A DNA stretch of 64,000 nt from Arcanobacterium_A hippocoleae (GTDB lineage Bacteria; Actinomycetota; Actinomycetes; Actinomycetales; Actinomycetaceae). The stretch lies in the NCBI RefSeq assembly GCF_031456295.1, contig NZ_JAVDUJ010000001.1, forward strand, positions 1,550,001-1,614,000, in the 5' to 3' direction. Every line of letters starts with the position of its first letter. Positions within the stretch are counted from its first letter, which is position 1. The notes below the pieces were generated by a model, which worked only from the letters and a program-made list of their open reading frames with translations, was not told the origin of the DNA and searched no databases. This document shows positions 35,110 through 44,318 of the stretch, in pieces. The translations under genes and the position numbers were made by a program.

Positions 35110-35120
35110 CCGATCAGAGA

Positions 35121-35173
35121 AAATAAATACGTGGTGTGCATTGCAAAGCATAATGCACACCACGTATTTATTT
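35121..35173. terminator. Long perfect hairpin after tRNA-Thr
   Basis: Arms 35121-35142 and 35152-35173 are exact 22-bp complements with a nine-base loop. The outer part is A/T-only (AAATAAATA), so it supplies its own A and T tracts in both directions: a bidirectional terminator between tRNA-Thr and the converging surface-protein gene. Confidence 0.85.
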
Positions 35174-35190
35174 ATTGTAGATCTTTGGGA

Positions 35191-35238
35191 TACCTTTGGT
35201 TGATTTAACTCAAAGCTAGGTGAAATCAACCAAAGGTA
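35191..35238 (-). terminator. Perfect 16-bp hairpin after the LRR surface-protein gene
   Basis: TACCTTTGGTTGATTT (35191-35206) pairs exactly with 35223-35238, starting 8 bases past the stop of the leftward gene. No T-run follows leftward, but the 22-bp hairpin lies just beyond. Confidence 0.65.
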
Positions 35239-35246
35239 CTTAGTTC

Positions 35247-38200
35247 TCAGTTTTGTTTTTGCATTCTGCGGAAAATGAATCCGCCAGCAAGAACCAGCAT
35301 CAATGAGATGTACAGAGCAATTGCACTATTGCTTCCGGTACTAGCTAAAGAGCTGGCATTTAACCCGTCTTTTGGCGCAATCGGAGCGGGAGCAAGTTTT
35401 CCAATCTCTGGTTTAACGATCCCTGCTTCGGCTTTGCTGATGCTGGGCTTTAGTGCCGCAGCTGGTTTTTCTGAAGCCGCGTTAAGCTTTTTATGATTTG
35501 GCTGAGCCACTTCTTTTTCTTTTTCCTGATCCGGAGCGGTTGCTTCAGATAAACGGTGCAATGCTGGCATTGCTGCAAGGATCACGCTTCCGCGTCCAGT
35601 TGGATTGGTGGCATTATCTGCACCAACGACCATGAGCATCCCTTTGTGTTCATTGAATCCGCGCACGATGCCCACGGATCGCCCGAGACGATGAGCACCA
35701 TTTAGCTCCACTTTGAATTTTGGATCAATTAGCGCAAGATCAACCTTTCCGGTTGCTGCCGGCTTTGTATCAACGCTGCCTGTGAGAATTGAAGTATCAA
35801 AGGCGATAGCACGCGATGATTCTGAAATCCCGATTACAATCGTTCCGCTCATGCCATTTCGCGCTGGTACGGCACTTAAGCCGTAACCGAGATAATGTGA
35901 AGGACGTGAATCATAAATCCACCATCCGCGTGTGCCTTGCGCATCGCTAATAGGGTATTCCTGATCTGGGTCAATCATTATTGTGTCATGACGAGGCGCG
36001 CCAAGGACTACTGCAATTGCCCCGTTGGCTTTCGTCGGATTGGCGGCAACTGCAATATCGGCGTAACCATCATTATTAATATCGCCAAGTGGGGTGGCTG
36101 CGATTCCCAAACGATCGCCACCGCGAAGCGGTCCATTGATAATAAATCCGTCGAATACGCCAGCAACATTTACCAGACCACGTGATTTACCAGAGATCAC
36201 CCAAGCCATCCCGGTCTTCTCAGCTTTTGCGCCGAATGCTGTGCCGTAGTATCCGCCGACGAGGAGATCATTAACTCCGTCACCATCTACATCACCGGCT
36301 TGGGTAAAGTTAAATACTGGCATATCCGGTGTGCCAACGATGCGAACTAAGGTATGCGGAGAATCTTCAAGCGTGATCATCCCTTTCGTAGCTGCGCCGG
36401 AAAGTACTACAATTTCACCGCCACGCTTATTCTTTGGGCTTGCTTGGGTTACTACAGCTACATCGGGAACGCTATCGCCATCCAGATCGCCAGCGCTGGT
36501 AACCATCCAGCCAGCACCTACTTTAGTGGCATTGGCAGCCAAGACGATCCCTTTCTCGCCGAGATCCGAGAGTTTAATTGGTGCACGTGAATCAGTGCCG
36601 AATACAATGTAGCCGCGATCAGCGTTATGGCTGGAAATGCCGATATCTTCTTTTCCGTCCTGATTGATATCTCCGACGCAGGATACATTAAATCCGGTGA
36701 GGGAACCTGCTCGTGGACCATAAATCTTGATTGCTCCAGTATCTGGATTGTCGAGATCGCCAGGAGCTGCCCCATTGGGCAGTACGTATGCAAGACCAAC
36801 CATTCCGGTTTCTTTTTCTTGATGTGCCCATGCGCCGATAATGATGTCGTCTTTGCCATCTCCAGTGAAATCGCAAGATTTGGGAGCGATTGCTGCACCT
36901 GTGGCTGCGCCAGGCATTCCATACCAGTGCAAAATAGCATCTTTTGGTGCTTCGGGAGCAGGAACCTTTGCTGGGTCAAGATCGATTGGTTTGAGATTTG
37001 GTTTCGGATTGTTGTTGATTATTGGCATCCCAGCGAGTGTATTTGCGTTGGTGACGGGATTTTCTGAAATATCAATTCGCGTTGCTTTTACTAATGATTT
37101 CAGTGCAGATACATCGTTGATTTGGTTATCTCGTACCGAAAGATCCAATAGCTGAGTAAGTTTTCCGATTGGGGTAATATCTTTGATCTTATTTGTGCCA
37201 AGCGAGAGTTTTGTAAGTTTTGTGAGTGCATCAATGCCGTCAATTGCCGTAATTTTGTTGTGATGCAGCTGCAAATCTTTTAGCTTGGTGAGTTTTGCGA
37301 TTGGCGCAAAGGAGTTGATCTGATTTTGTGAGGCATTCAAGAATTCGAGATTAGTGTATGCAGAAACTCGTGAGATATCCTGAATGTCGTTTTGGAGCAG
37401 TGAAAGATGTGTCAGATTTGGAAAGTCTCCGAAATCGCTGATCGAGGTGAGTCCTGCTCTAAAGAGGTATAGTTCTTTAAGTTTTGGAAGTGATGTGAGT
37501 GAGCTAAAATCTTTCACTTTAGTTTGATCGAGGCGCAGAATCTCAAGATTCGGGAGTTTGTTCAACGGCTGCACGCTGCTGATCTTTGTTTGTGTAAGGT
37601 TTAGCTCTTTCAGATTTGTTGCGTGCTGGAGGCCTTCTAAGCTGGTGATATTTGTTCCCACACATTCAAGTTTGGTTAGCGCTTGGACATGGGCGAGCGT
37701 TACTTCACCTGCGCCGCCAATCCGATTCCCGGGAACTCGGCGAATACATGCGCGGAGTTGGCTGTCTTTGATTGGGGACTGATCCTGATCAACTTTTCCG
37801 GCAGGTGGCGCTGGGAAAGGTTGGGTATTTCCTGTGTTTGCAGAATCACCGGTTCCTTCCTCGGGGGTGCTTGGGCTTGAAGTAGCAGTATCGGACGCAG
37901 GCGGTGTTTGTGGTCTTTCCGCTGCAGAAAGTACATTCACTTCGAGGTTAACTAGGAAACCAGCGGCAGTGCCGTATTGCGCGGTATATTTGCCTTCAGT
38001 GGTAAAGGTTTCAGCAAAATTTGGTGATTGCTTATTTGCTTTAAGTATTTCCCCTTTCTCATTTTTCACGACGGGTGCTGGATCTCCGACGTAGCGGGTC
38101 AAAATCGGGCGCTGGAGTTTTGCCGTGATTTTTACTTTGGAATCTTTTAGGGGAGATAGATCCCAAATTTGATTCTTGGAAAGTATTGCCGTTTTGAGAG

Positions 38201-38651
38201 ATGTAATTTTTGCAAGTGGAGAAATATCCGAAATATCGTTCTTCTCAACATCAACTTTGGTGAGTTTAGTGAGTTTCTCGATTCCGTCCAAACTCTTCAG
38301 CTTAGTGACATGCAAGCTGATCTGTTGGAGATTGCTTAGTTTTTCAATACCTGTGAGAGAAACAATTTCTGCCATCGAGAGATTCAGCTCTGTAAGGTTT
38401 GTAAGCTTTGTCAGCTGGCTCAAATCATTGATCTTCCCAAAACTTCTGCAGTTCAGTGAGGTAACTTGATCTTCGCCTTGTGCTTCTTTTACTGCATCAG
38501 CGATACATTGTGCCAGCTGTTCGTTTACCGTCGGATTCGCAGAATTTTCTGCCGCGATGGCAGGAGTGGTGAGGGTAAAAGCGGCTGTACTGAGTAGCAT
38601 GAGGAAGGCGGTGCTGATACTTTGCAAGCGCCTGCGCTTTTTGATGTGCAT
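35247..38651 (-). CDS. Wall-anchored LRR and FG-GAP (integrin-like) surface protein
   Basis: A 1134-residue surface protein. A signal peptide covers about 1-34. The first internalin-like leucine-rich block (about 60-190) has units such as LSNLQQISLHVTKLKSLDGI. A connecting domain and a Pro/Ser/Thr linker follow. A second LRR block (about 310-560) includes LTKLKDLQLHHNKITAIDGI. Each block is preceded by a two-cysteine cap. The C-terminal half (about 590-1010) has repeated FG-GAP blades with calcium loops: CDFTGDGKDDIIIGAW, GDINQDGKEDIGIS, GDLDGDSVPDVAVV, GDVDGDGVNDLLVG, GDINNDGYADIAVA. The end is a sorting signal: LASTG near 1102, a hydrophobic helix and FRRMQKQN. A perfect iron box lies 36 bases upstream. 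Probably an adhesin induced by low iron. Confidence 0.9.
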   Translation of the reverse strand: MHIKKRRRLQSISTAFLMLLSTAAFTLTTPAIAAENSANPTVNEQLAQCIADAVKEAQGEDQVTSLNCRSFGKINDLSQLTKLTNLTELNLSMAEIVSLTGIEKLSNLQQISLHVTKLKSLDGIEKLTKLTKVDVEKNDISDISPLAKITSLKTAILSKNQIWDLSPLKDSKVKITAKLQRPILTRYVGDPAPVVKNEKGEILKANKQSPNFAETFTTEGKYTAQYGTAAGFLVNLEVNVLSAAERPQTPPASDTATSSPSTPEEGTGDSANTGNTQPFPAPPAGKVDQDQSPIKDSQLRACIRRVPGNRIGGAGEVTLAHVQALTKLECVGTNITSLEGLQHATNLKELNLTQTKISSVQPLNKLPNLEILRLDQTKVKDFSSLTSLPKLKELYLFRAGLTSISDFGDFPNLTHLSLLQNDIQDISRVSAYTNLEFLNASQNQINSFAPIAKLTKLKDLQLHHNKITAIDGIDALTKLTKLSLGTNKIKDITPIGKLTQLLDLSVRDNQINDVSALKSLVKATRIDISENPVTNANTLAGMPIINNNPKPNLKPIDLDPAKVPAPEAPKDAILHWYGMPGAATGAAIAPKSCDFTGDGKDDIIIGAWAHQEKETGMVGLAYVLPNGAAPGDLDNPDTGAIKIYGPRAGSLTGFNVSCVGDINQDGKEDIGISSHNADRGYIVFGTDSRAPIKLSDLGEKGIVLAANATKVGAGWMVTSAGDLDGDSVPDVAVVTQASPKNKRGGEIVVLSGAATKGMITLEDSPHTLVRIVGTPDMPVFNFTQAGDVDGDGVNDLLVGGYYGTAFGAKAEKTGMAWVISGKSRGLVNVAGVFDGFIINGPLRGGDRLGIAATPLGDINNDGYADIAVAANPTKANGAIAVVLGAPRHDTIMIDPDQEYPISDAQGTRGWWIYDSRPSHYLGYGLSAVPARNGMSGTIVIGISESSRAIAFDTSILTGSVDTKPAATGKVDLALIDPKFKVELNGAHRLGRSVGIVRGFNEHKGMLMVVGADNATNPTGRGSVILAAMPALHRLSEATAPDQEKEKEVAQPNHKKLNAASEKPAAALKPSISKAEAGIVKPEIGKLAPAPIAPKDGLNASSLASTGSNSAIALYISLMLVLAGGFIFRRMQKQN

Positions 38652-38887
38652 ATCTCTCCTTTTGAGCTAGATTACAAATGCATTAGTTAGGTTAGCCTAA
38701 CCTAACTATGTAGTGTGAAATTGTGGTTCATTGCACCTAAGGCAGTTTTTGAGCGCGCTAATGCATGAGCTGCGTAGTAAATTCGCACGTAAAAGTGCAA
38801 AAATAAAATTTTTTATCTGGAATGATGATTTTCGCGAAAATCTCTCCAGTTATAAACTGGAGAAGTTAGTCTTCAAGGAAGAAGAAA
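38652..38887. other. Divergent promoter region of the two surface-protein genes
   Basis: Contains the iron box (38684-38708) near the LRR side. Near the GH84 side a 9-bp hairpin TCTCCAGTT-ATA-AACTGGAGA (38843-38863) lies about 25 bases before the start codon and ends just short of the ribosome site. Confidence 0.6.
38684..38708. promoter_or_regulatory. Perfect DtxR/IdeR iron box between the surface-protein genes
   Basis: Bases 38687-38705 read TTAGGTTAGCCTAACCTAA, identical to the textbook DtxR/IdeR consensus. The symmetry extends three more bases on each side, giving a perfect 25-base palindrome around a central C. It lies 36 bases upstream of the LRR/FG-GAP gene and about 180 bases upstream of the GH84 gene. 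Confidence 0.95.
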
Positions 38888-41800
38888 ATGGAGAACCTAA
38901 TGAGATCCCAAAGAATGCGCAAATTTGGTCATATTTTCGCAGTTATGACGGTATTTGCATTTATTTTCAGCACAATACAAGCTCCAGTGGGTGCTGTTGC
39001 CGCTGAAAATGTTTATCAGCTTTATCCGACGCCACAGGATGTGAAATATGGTGAAGGCGTGTTCACGCTCGATACCAGTGCGAATGTGGTTGTTGAAGAC
39101 GGCATTGATCCACAAACACAAGCCCGACTCGATGAAGTATTAAAGCTGAAAAATATCAAGAAGGCCGGAAATCAGCTCATTAAAGAGCCGGGGAAAACTC
39201 AGATCCTCGTGGGAATAAAAGATTCTGGCAAAGCTGTGGATGAATATGTGAAAACGCTCAAGCGCGAAGCGGGTGTTAGCTTTTCTCCGGAGCTCTTCTC
39301 AGGCGCACATCATCAGGATGCCTATTTCCTTGCAACAATACCCGGCGAGAATGCGCGTCCAAATACGATTGTGATCCTCGGTAAAGATACCGATGCGGCA
39401 TTTTATGGGTTGACGACGCTCTATCGGATTTTCCAGCAAATGCCACAGATGCAAGTGCGTGTACTGACAATCGAAGATTATGCAGATGTGATCACTCGCG
39501 GTTTTATTGAAGGATATTATGGCGAACCGTGGAGTACGGAAGATCGAGTAGAGTTAATGCGCTGGGGCGGATATCAGAAGTTGAACGCATATGTGTATGC
39601 TCCAAAAGACGATCCGAAACATAATGCGCAATGGCGTACGCTCTATACTCCTGAAGAATTAACGAACAAAATTGATCCGCTTGCAAAAGCGGGAAATGAT
39701 TCAAAAGTACGTTTTGTGTACGCTTTGCATCCGTTCATGAATAAGCCGATTACCGCAAAAAACTATGATGAATCCGTGGAAATCCTAAAACAGAAGTTTA
39801 CGCAAGTTATGGATCATGGGGTGCGGCAGATCGCGATCCTCGCAGATGATGCACCTAGCCAGGGCGCTGCGCTTTATACACGATTGCTTTCAGATATGAC
39901 TAAATGGCTGGAGCAGAAGCAGGCAGAGCAAAATCCTGATGGAACAGTAAAATATCCAGGATTGAAGAAGACGCTGATTTTCTGCCCGGTAGCTTACTAT
40001 GGTTTTGGAGAACCTTGGTATAAAGATCTTCCGGCAAATGTGCAGGTAGTAAATACTGGCGGGCGCGTTTGGGGCAAAGTAGACAATAAATTTGTGACAC
40101 GATTCCAGCAGATGTCTCGCGGACGATCGCCATTCATGTGGATTAACTGGCCTTGCTCAGATAATGATAAGAATGCTTTGCATATGGGCGGGCACAATTC
40201 GTTCCTTGGCTCAGACGTGCGCCCAGGATCAGTTGAAGGCGTCGTCTTAAATCCGATGCAACAATCAGAACCAAGCAAACACGCAATTTTTATGAATGCT
40301 GATTTCACTTGGAACCTTTGGAGTTCTGAGCGTGATCAAGGGAAGCAAATTACCCACGCGGATCAAGCTTGGGAAGATTCTTTTTCTTATGTTGATCATA
40401 ATTCGCCAATCGCTTCCGAATCTGCAAAAGCTTTGCGGAATCTCTCAGAGCATATGCGGCGAATTTTTGGCGGCGGTGTTGTTTTTGAAAATAATGAATC
40501 TGCTTCAGTAAAAGATCAGATTCTCGAATTTCAAACGAAGGCTGTAGCTGGTACAGCTACTTCTGAAGAAGTTGCGGCGATTGCCAAAATTTTTGCTGCC
40601 CTGGCGAAAGATGCGCAAACTTATCGGGCACAAGCAGGTACGCCACGGATGCTTGCACAAATTCAGCCGTGGATCGATGCTTGGGATGATTTCACTACGG
40701 CAGCAGCTCATTTCCTGAAGGCATACCAGGCGATGCTGAGCTCTGATGAGCGTGCAATGGTGGCTGAATATAGTGCTGCGAAAAATGCAATGGACGCTTA
40801 TGGGAAGCATGGTTTTAGCTATATCAAAGAAACTCAGTACGCGAAGGTGGGGAAGATGTATCTTGCCCCAATGCTGGATGTACTGGCAAATAAACTTGCT
40901 GAGAAAGTTGTGCTTGCTGCTGGTCCTGAAGCGGATCTGACAGCATATATCACTTCGAGATCAGATGCTCCGGACGGGGGCGCATCGGCTACTGCTGCTT
41001 ATGATGGTTCTGTTGCGACAAAGCTGATCTACAAGAGTCCAAATAAACTTGATGCAGGTACTTATTTTGGGCTTTTGAAAAGCAAACCTTTTGATTTGAC
41101 GTCTGTGAAATTCGTGCAAGGCAATAAAGGTGGAAAAGATTTTATCGAATTTGCCAAATTGCAGGTATTTGATGGTAAACAATGGGTGGATGTAGCGAAG
41201 CAGGATAATCTCACTGGCGCAACAGTAGCAGTCTATGATCTTGCAGAAAAGAATGTGTATGGTGTGCGGCTGATTGCAAAGTCTGCAAATACGCAGGATG
41301 CATGGCCAACAATTGCAGAAATTGTGATTAATCCGGAAAAGCCGGTAGCGCCAGTGCCAGGTGTGATTAGTTCTCCGAGCACAGTTGTGTATCAGAATAA
41401 TGCAGCTCGGCAAGCCAATGATGGTGACGAGGAATCGCTTTACTGGTTCCATAATTCTGGCGGAAATTACGTAAATGAAACGAATCCGCTCGTACTTACC
41501 TTCGCTGAGCAGACAAAGATCGATCGGGTGCTGTTGATGCAAGGACCGAAAGATCGGATTGGTGCAGGTACTTTAGAATATTCAGCTGACGGGACGAATG
41601 AATGGAAGAAGCTTGCTGATGTATCAAATGCAGTAAAGCAAAAATTTGATTTCCCGGCAGTGCTGGCGAAAGCAGTGCGGGTCCGACCAGATAAGCAGTA
41701 TCCAATTTGGTGGCAGGTAGCAGAATTTAATGCGTATGCAGCGGTTGCGGCGCCAGCTCCTGATCCGCAGCCTGCGCCAGAACCACAACCGGCTCCTGGT

Positions 41801-42364
41801 CTAGACCCAGCTCCCGTCCCAAATCCTGATGAAAAGCCGGTGCAGCCGAGCGCACCAGAAAATCCGGTTGATCCGGTAAAGCCGGTAAAGCCCGCTCAGC
41901 CTGATCCAGCGGAAAAGCAAACAGCTCCGGAAGAGCCAAAATTGGATCACGAGAAAGTGGCGCAGACCTTAAAAGTAAATGGAGTCAGCGGAAAATTGCA
42001 GTTAGTGCGCGGAGAAAATATCGAGCTGTTGGTTGATTCTCTGCCGGTTGGGACGCAGGTTGTATTTGAGCTGCATTCGACGCCGATTGTACTTGGCAAG
42101 GTCACTGCGGACAATTCTGGAGTTGCGCGGTTGCGCGCGGCTATCCCAAGTAGTGTCAGCGCTGGTGAGCATGATTTATTCGCTAAGTTTATGCTCAATG
42201 GAAAGTCGGTAGTGCTCAAACAAGCTGTCACGATTGCAGATCCGCAGGAAACTGAAGTGATCTCGAAACTCGCGAAGACCGGTTCAGGGCTTGCTGGGTT
42301 GCTTGTAGTAGCAGTATTGGTCGGCATAGCTGGTGTTCGGCTAACTCGCAGGGGGATCCGGTAA
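38888..42364 (+). CDS. Wall-anchored GH84 beta-N-acetylglucosaminidase (NagJ/hyaluronidase family)
   Basis: A 1158-residue secreted glycosidase. A signal peptide (about 1-41) precedes a GH20b-like domain (LYPTPQDVKYGEGVFTL). The GH84 catalytic barrel (about 205-500) has RGFIEGYYGEPWSTEDR, KLNAYVYAPKDDPKH and the catalytic Asp pair in IAILADDAPSQG. A helical bundle follows (about 530-680), then two F5/8-type C (CBM32-like) modules (about 690-830 and 835-965). A Pro-rich stalk and an Ig-like domain come before the sorting signal LAKTG near 1128, a helix and RLTRRGIR. It should release terminal GlcNAc from host glycoproteins. ATG 38888 follows AAGGAAGAAGAAA; ATG 38900 is an alternative. Confidence 0.92.
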   Translation: MENLMRSQRMRKFGHIFAVMTVFAFIFSTIQAPVGAVAAENVYQLYPTPQDVKYGEGVFTLDTSANVVVEDGIDPQTQARLDEVLKLKNIKKAGNQLIKEPGKTQILVGIKDSGKAVDEYVKTLKREAGVSFSPELFSGAHHQDAYFLATIPGENARPNTIVILGKDTDAAFYGLTTLYRIFQQMPQMQVRVLTIEDYADVITRGFIEGYYGEPWSTEDRVELMRWGGYQKLNAYVYAPKDDPKHNAQWRTLYTPEELTNKIDPLAKAGNDSKVRFVYALHPFMNKPITAKNYDESVEILKQKFTQVMDHGVRQIAILADDAPSQGAALYTRLLSDMTKWLEQKQAEQNPDGTVKYPGLKKTLIFCPVAYYGFGEPWYKDLPANVQVVNTGGRVWGKVDNKFVTRFQQMSRGRSPFMWINWPCSDNDKNALHMGGHNSFLGSDVRPGSVEGVVLNPMQQSEPSKHAIFMNADFTWNLWSSERDQGKQITHADQAWEDSFSYVDHNSPIASESAKALRNLSEHMRRIFGGGVVFENNESASVKDQILEFQTKAVAGTATSEEVAAIAKIFAALAKDAQTYRAQAGTPRMLAQIQPWIDAWDDFTTAAAHFLKAYQAMLSSDERAMVAEYSAAKNAMDAYGKHGFSYIKETQYAKVGKMYLAPMLDVLANKLAEKVVLAAGPEADLTAYITSRSDAPDGGASATAAYDGSVATKLIYKSPNKLDAGTYFGLLKSKPFDLTSVKFVQGNKGGKDFIEFAKLQVFDGKQWVDVAKQDNLTGATVAVYDLAEKNVYGVRLIAKSANTQDAWPTIAEIVINPEKPVAPVPGVISSPSTVVYQNNAARQANDGDEESLYWFHNSGGNYVNETNPLVLTFAEQTKIDRVLLMQGPKDRIGAGTLEYSADGTNEWKKLADVSNAVKQKFDFPAVLAKAVRVRPDKQYPIWWQVAEFNAYAAVAAPAPDPQPAPEPQPAPGLDPAPVPNPDEKPVQPSAPENPVDPVKPVKPAQPDPAEKQTAPEEPKLDHEKVAQTLKVNGVSGKLQLVRGENIELLVDSLPVGTQVVFELHSTPIVLGKVTADNSGVARLRAAIPSSVSAGEHDLFAKFMLNGKSVVLKQAVTIADPQETEVISKLAKTGSGLAGLLVVAVLVGIAGVRLTRRGIR

Positions 42365-42755
42365 TCTCACAGCGTAAGCGAAATTGAAAAGGTTGGGCGG
42401 AGTTTGCGAAAAGTAAGCTCCGCCCGATCTTCATCCCGCGAATATTTAATTTTTATTTTCTCCAGTGTTTGTAAATATCTGAGGTATTCTTCCGATTTTT
42501 TCAGAAGACTGCGCAAATGGAAATTATTTCTCATGCGCGAGCGGAAAAGCACTGCCTGCATCCTTGCAAGCAATACACCGGCGGAAATAATTGCCGACGG
42601 TTGAATTTCATTTTTGCGACAAGACGTCGCGAGTATTGAGGGGTTAATTTTCTTCACGGTAGACTGCACTAGTGTTTAACCGCATGAATGCATCGGTTAG
42701 CGCATCGTTGATCAGTCTTTATGAATAGTAGTGGAGCGCGGAGGTGAAGCGACAC
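42365..42755. other. Non-coding gap after the GH84 gene
   Basis: Holds the GH84 terminator at 42395-42425 and the leader of the next gene. A leftward 100-codon frame (42367-42669) overlaps the terminator, lacks a ribosome site and shows no family features, so I do not call it. Confidence 0.55.
42395..42425 (+). terminator. Terminator of the GH84 gene
   Basis: GGGCGGAG (42395-42402) pairs with CTCCGCCC (42418-42425). A T-rich stretch follows after about 15 bases. Confidence 0.65.
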
Positions 42756-43160
42756 ATGCGAATTATCTACCTGCTATGTGGGTTTATCGCGCTTGGTTTA
42801 GCTACGCTTGGTGTAATTTTGCCATTACTCCCAACCACGCCATTCCTATTGCTTGCAGTATTCTGCTTTGCTCGTTCATCGGAAAAATTACATGCGTATG
42901 TGTTGAATCATCAAGTTTTTGGTCAGTATCTGCGTGATTATCAAAATCATGAAATGACCACCGGAAATAAAACATTCACGATGATTTTGATGTGGTCTGG
43001 GATGTTTCTCAGCGCGTGGCTTGCAAAGTTTAATTTAGCTGCAGTGATCACGCTTTTCGTGATTGGTACGGGCGTCACGATTCATCTTTTATCGCTCAGG
43101 AAACCACGAAGAAGGCGATGGCAGAACCGTCAGAAATATTCACATTCTGGTAGTGAGTGA
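42756..43160 (+). CDS. YbaN family (DUF454) small membrane protein
   Basis: A 134-residue inner-membrane protein. The N-terminus MRIIYLLCGFIALGLATLGV followed by LPLLPTTPFLLLAVFCFARS is the clear DUF454/YbaN signature. A second pair of helices lies at about 70-110 and the tail is basic (RKPRRRRWQNR). Start is ambiguous: GTG 42744 and ATG 42756 are both near GGAG elements. Family members usually begin just before the first helix, so I use 42756. Function unknown. It ends before a hairpin shared with the converging ung gene. Confidence 0.85.
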   Translation: MRIIYLLCGFIALGLATLGVILPLLPTTPFLLLAVFCFARSSEKLHAYVLNHQVFGQYLRDYQNHEMTTGNKTFTMILMWSGMFLSAWLAKFNLAAVITLFVIGTGVTIHLLSLRKPRRRRWQNRQKYSHSGSE

Positions 43161-43185
43161 AAGTATTTTTCATCGAAAAATACTT
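43161..43185. terminator. Terminator downstream of the DUF454 gene
   Basis: AAGTATTTTT-CATCG-AAAAATACTT, a perfect 10-bp stem, starting at the stop codon's end. The stem is itself A/T-rich, so it may work in both directions. Confidence 0.7.
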
Positions 43186-43418
43186 ACTCATCTACTTTGC
43201 CGAATATAAAAAATAAATTTGGAAAAATTCTCCACGCAGAAAACTTTGTGCGCAGCACGAATCTGATATGCGACCGCTCTTGGGATCGCAAAATTATTCA
43301 GATCATGAGTTGAGAGAAATGCGGAGTGATTGATCGAGTTTCAAAAAGTCGGCACACTAATGGCAGGTGGTTGTGATGAATCACTACGGGCGTGAATCTG
43401 AAAGACGAAAGCAGCAAA

Positions 43419-44129
43419 TTAATCCAATTGCCAGTCGATCGGTGCTGCGCCTTGCGCCTGAAGTAACTGGTTTGCGCGCGAAAATGGTTTTGAGCCAAAG
43501 AAGCCGCGACTTGCAGAAAGTGGAGAAGGATGTGCGGAAGCGATGATCGGAGTATCACCGAGTAGCGGAGTGAGTTCTTGAGCTTGTCTGCCCCAAAGAA
43601 TTGCGACTAATGGTTTTTCTCGCTGCACAAGAGTTTTGATCGCAAATTCGGTGATTTCTTCCCACCCCTTTCCGCGATGCGATGCTGGTGATCCGGGGTG
43701 GACGGTAAGGACTCGATTGAGGAGCATCACACCGCGTTCGCACCATGCCGTTAAATCACCATGGCGGGCTGGCGAAATTTGTAAATCAGTTTGTAGTTCG
43801 CGATAGATATTTGTAAGTGAACGCGGGAGCGGAGCAACATCGCGTGCAACCGAAAAAGATAGCCCGATCGGGTGCCCTGGCGTGGGATATGGATCTTGCC
43901 CGACGATCAACACCCGCACATCTGCAAGTGGATAACGGAAAGCGTGAAAAACATCCTTTCCTGCAGGGAGGTAATTCCTGCCAAGGCTTATCTCACGACG
44001 AAGAAAATTACCCATTTGATGAATTTGCGGAGCAATCGCACTGAGCGCATTAGCCCAGTCTGGAGCCATGATTTCGCTTAGGCTGGAATCGGGTAGCGTA
44101 GATCCTTGGGATGTATTTTCTTGCGTCAT
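43419..44129 (-). CDS. ung: Uracil-DNA glycosylase
   Basis: A 236-residue family 1 uracil-DNA glycosylase that removes uracil from DNA. The catalytic water-activating loop VLIVGQDPYPTPGHPIGLSF is near 75-95. The uracil-binding ALWGRQAQE-type motif reads ILWGRQAQELTP. The minor-groove loop is ASAHPSPLSASRGFFGSKPF. ATG 44129 gives a 20-residue extra N-terminus; ATG 44069 (MAPDWANAL) would match the usual family start. Neither has a strong ribosome site. Otherwise full length and single-gene. Confidence 0.95.
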   Translation of the reverse strand: MTQENTSQGSTLPDSSLSEIMAPDWANALSAIAPQIHQMGNFLRREISLGRNYLPAGKDVFHAFRYPLADVRVLIVGQDPYPTPGHPIGLSFSVARDVAPLPRSLTNIYRELQTDLQISPARHGDLTAWCERGVMLLNRVLTVHPGSPASHRGKGWEEITEFAIKTLVQREKPLVAILWGRQAQELTPLLGDTPIIASAHPSPLSASRGFFGSKPFSRANQLLQAQGAAPIDWQLD

Positions 44130-44318
44130 AATAGTATTTTAGCGAAATGATAGCGCAAGGGGATGTGAGGCGATACGCATCCTGATTGTGAGGATCTTGG
44201 CAGGGGTAGAATGCGAACTTTGGAGATGTCTGCAAGCGCAGTGATTTTACAGTGATAGTGAAATGGGGAGAGTGCGCTTTTGTGCCACTGGGGATGCGCA
44301 TGGAGAGAGGAGCTGGTA

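Noticed and set aside
42367..42669. Leftward 100-codon frame after the GH84 gene
   Set aside because: Overlaps the GH84 terminator, has no ribosome binding site and resembles no family.
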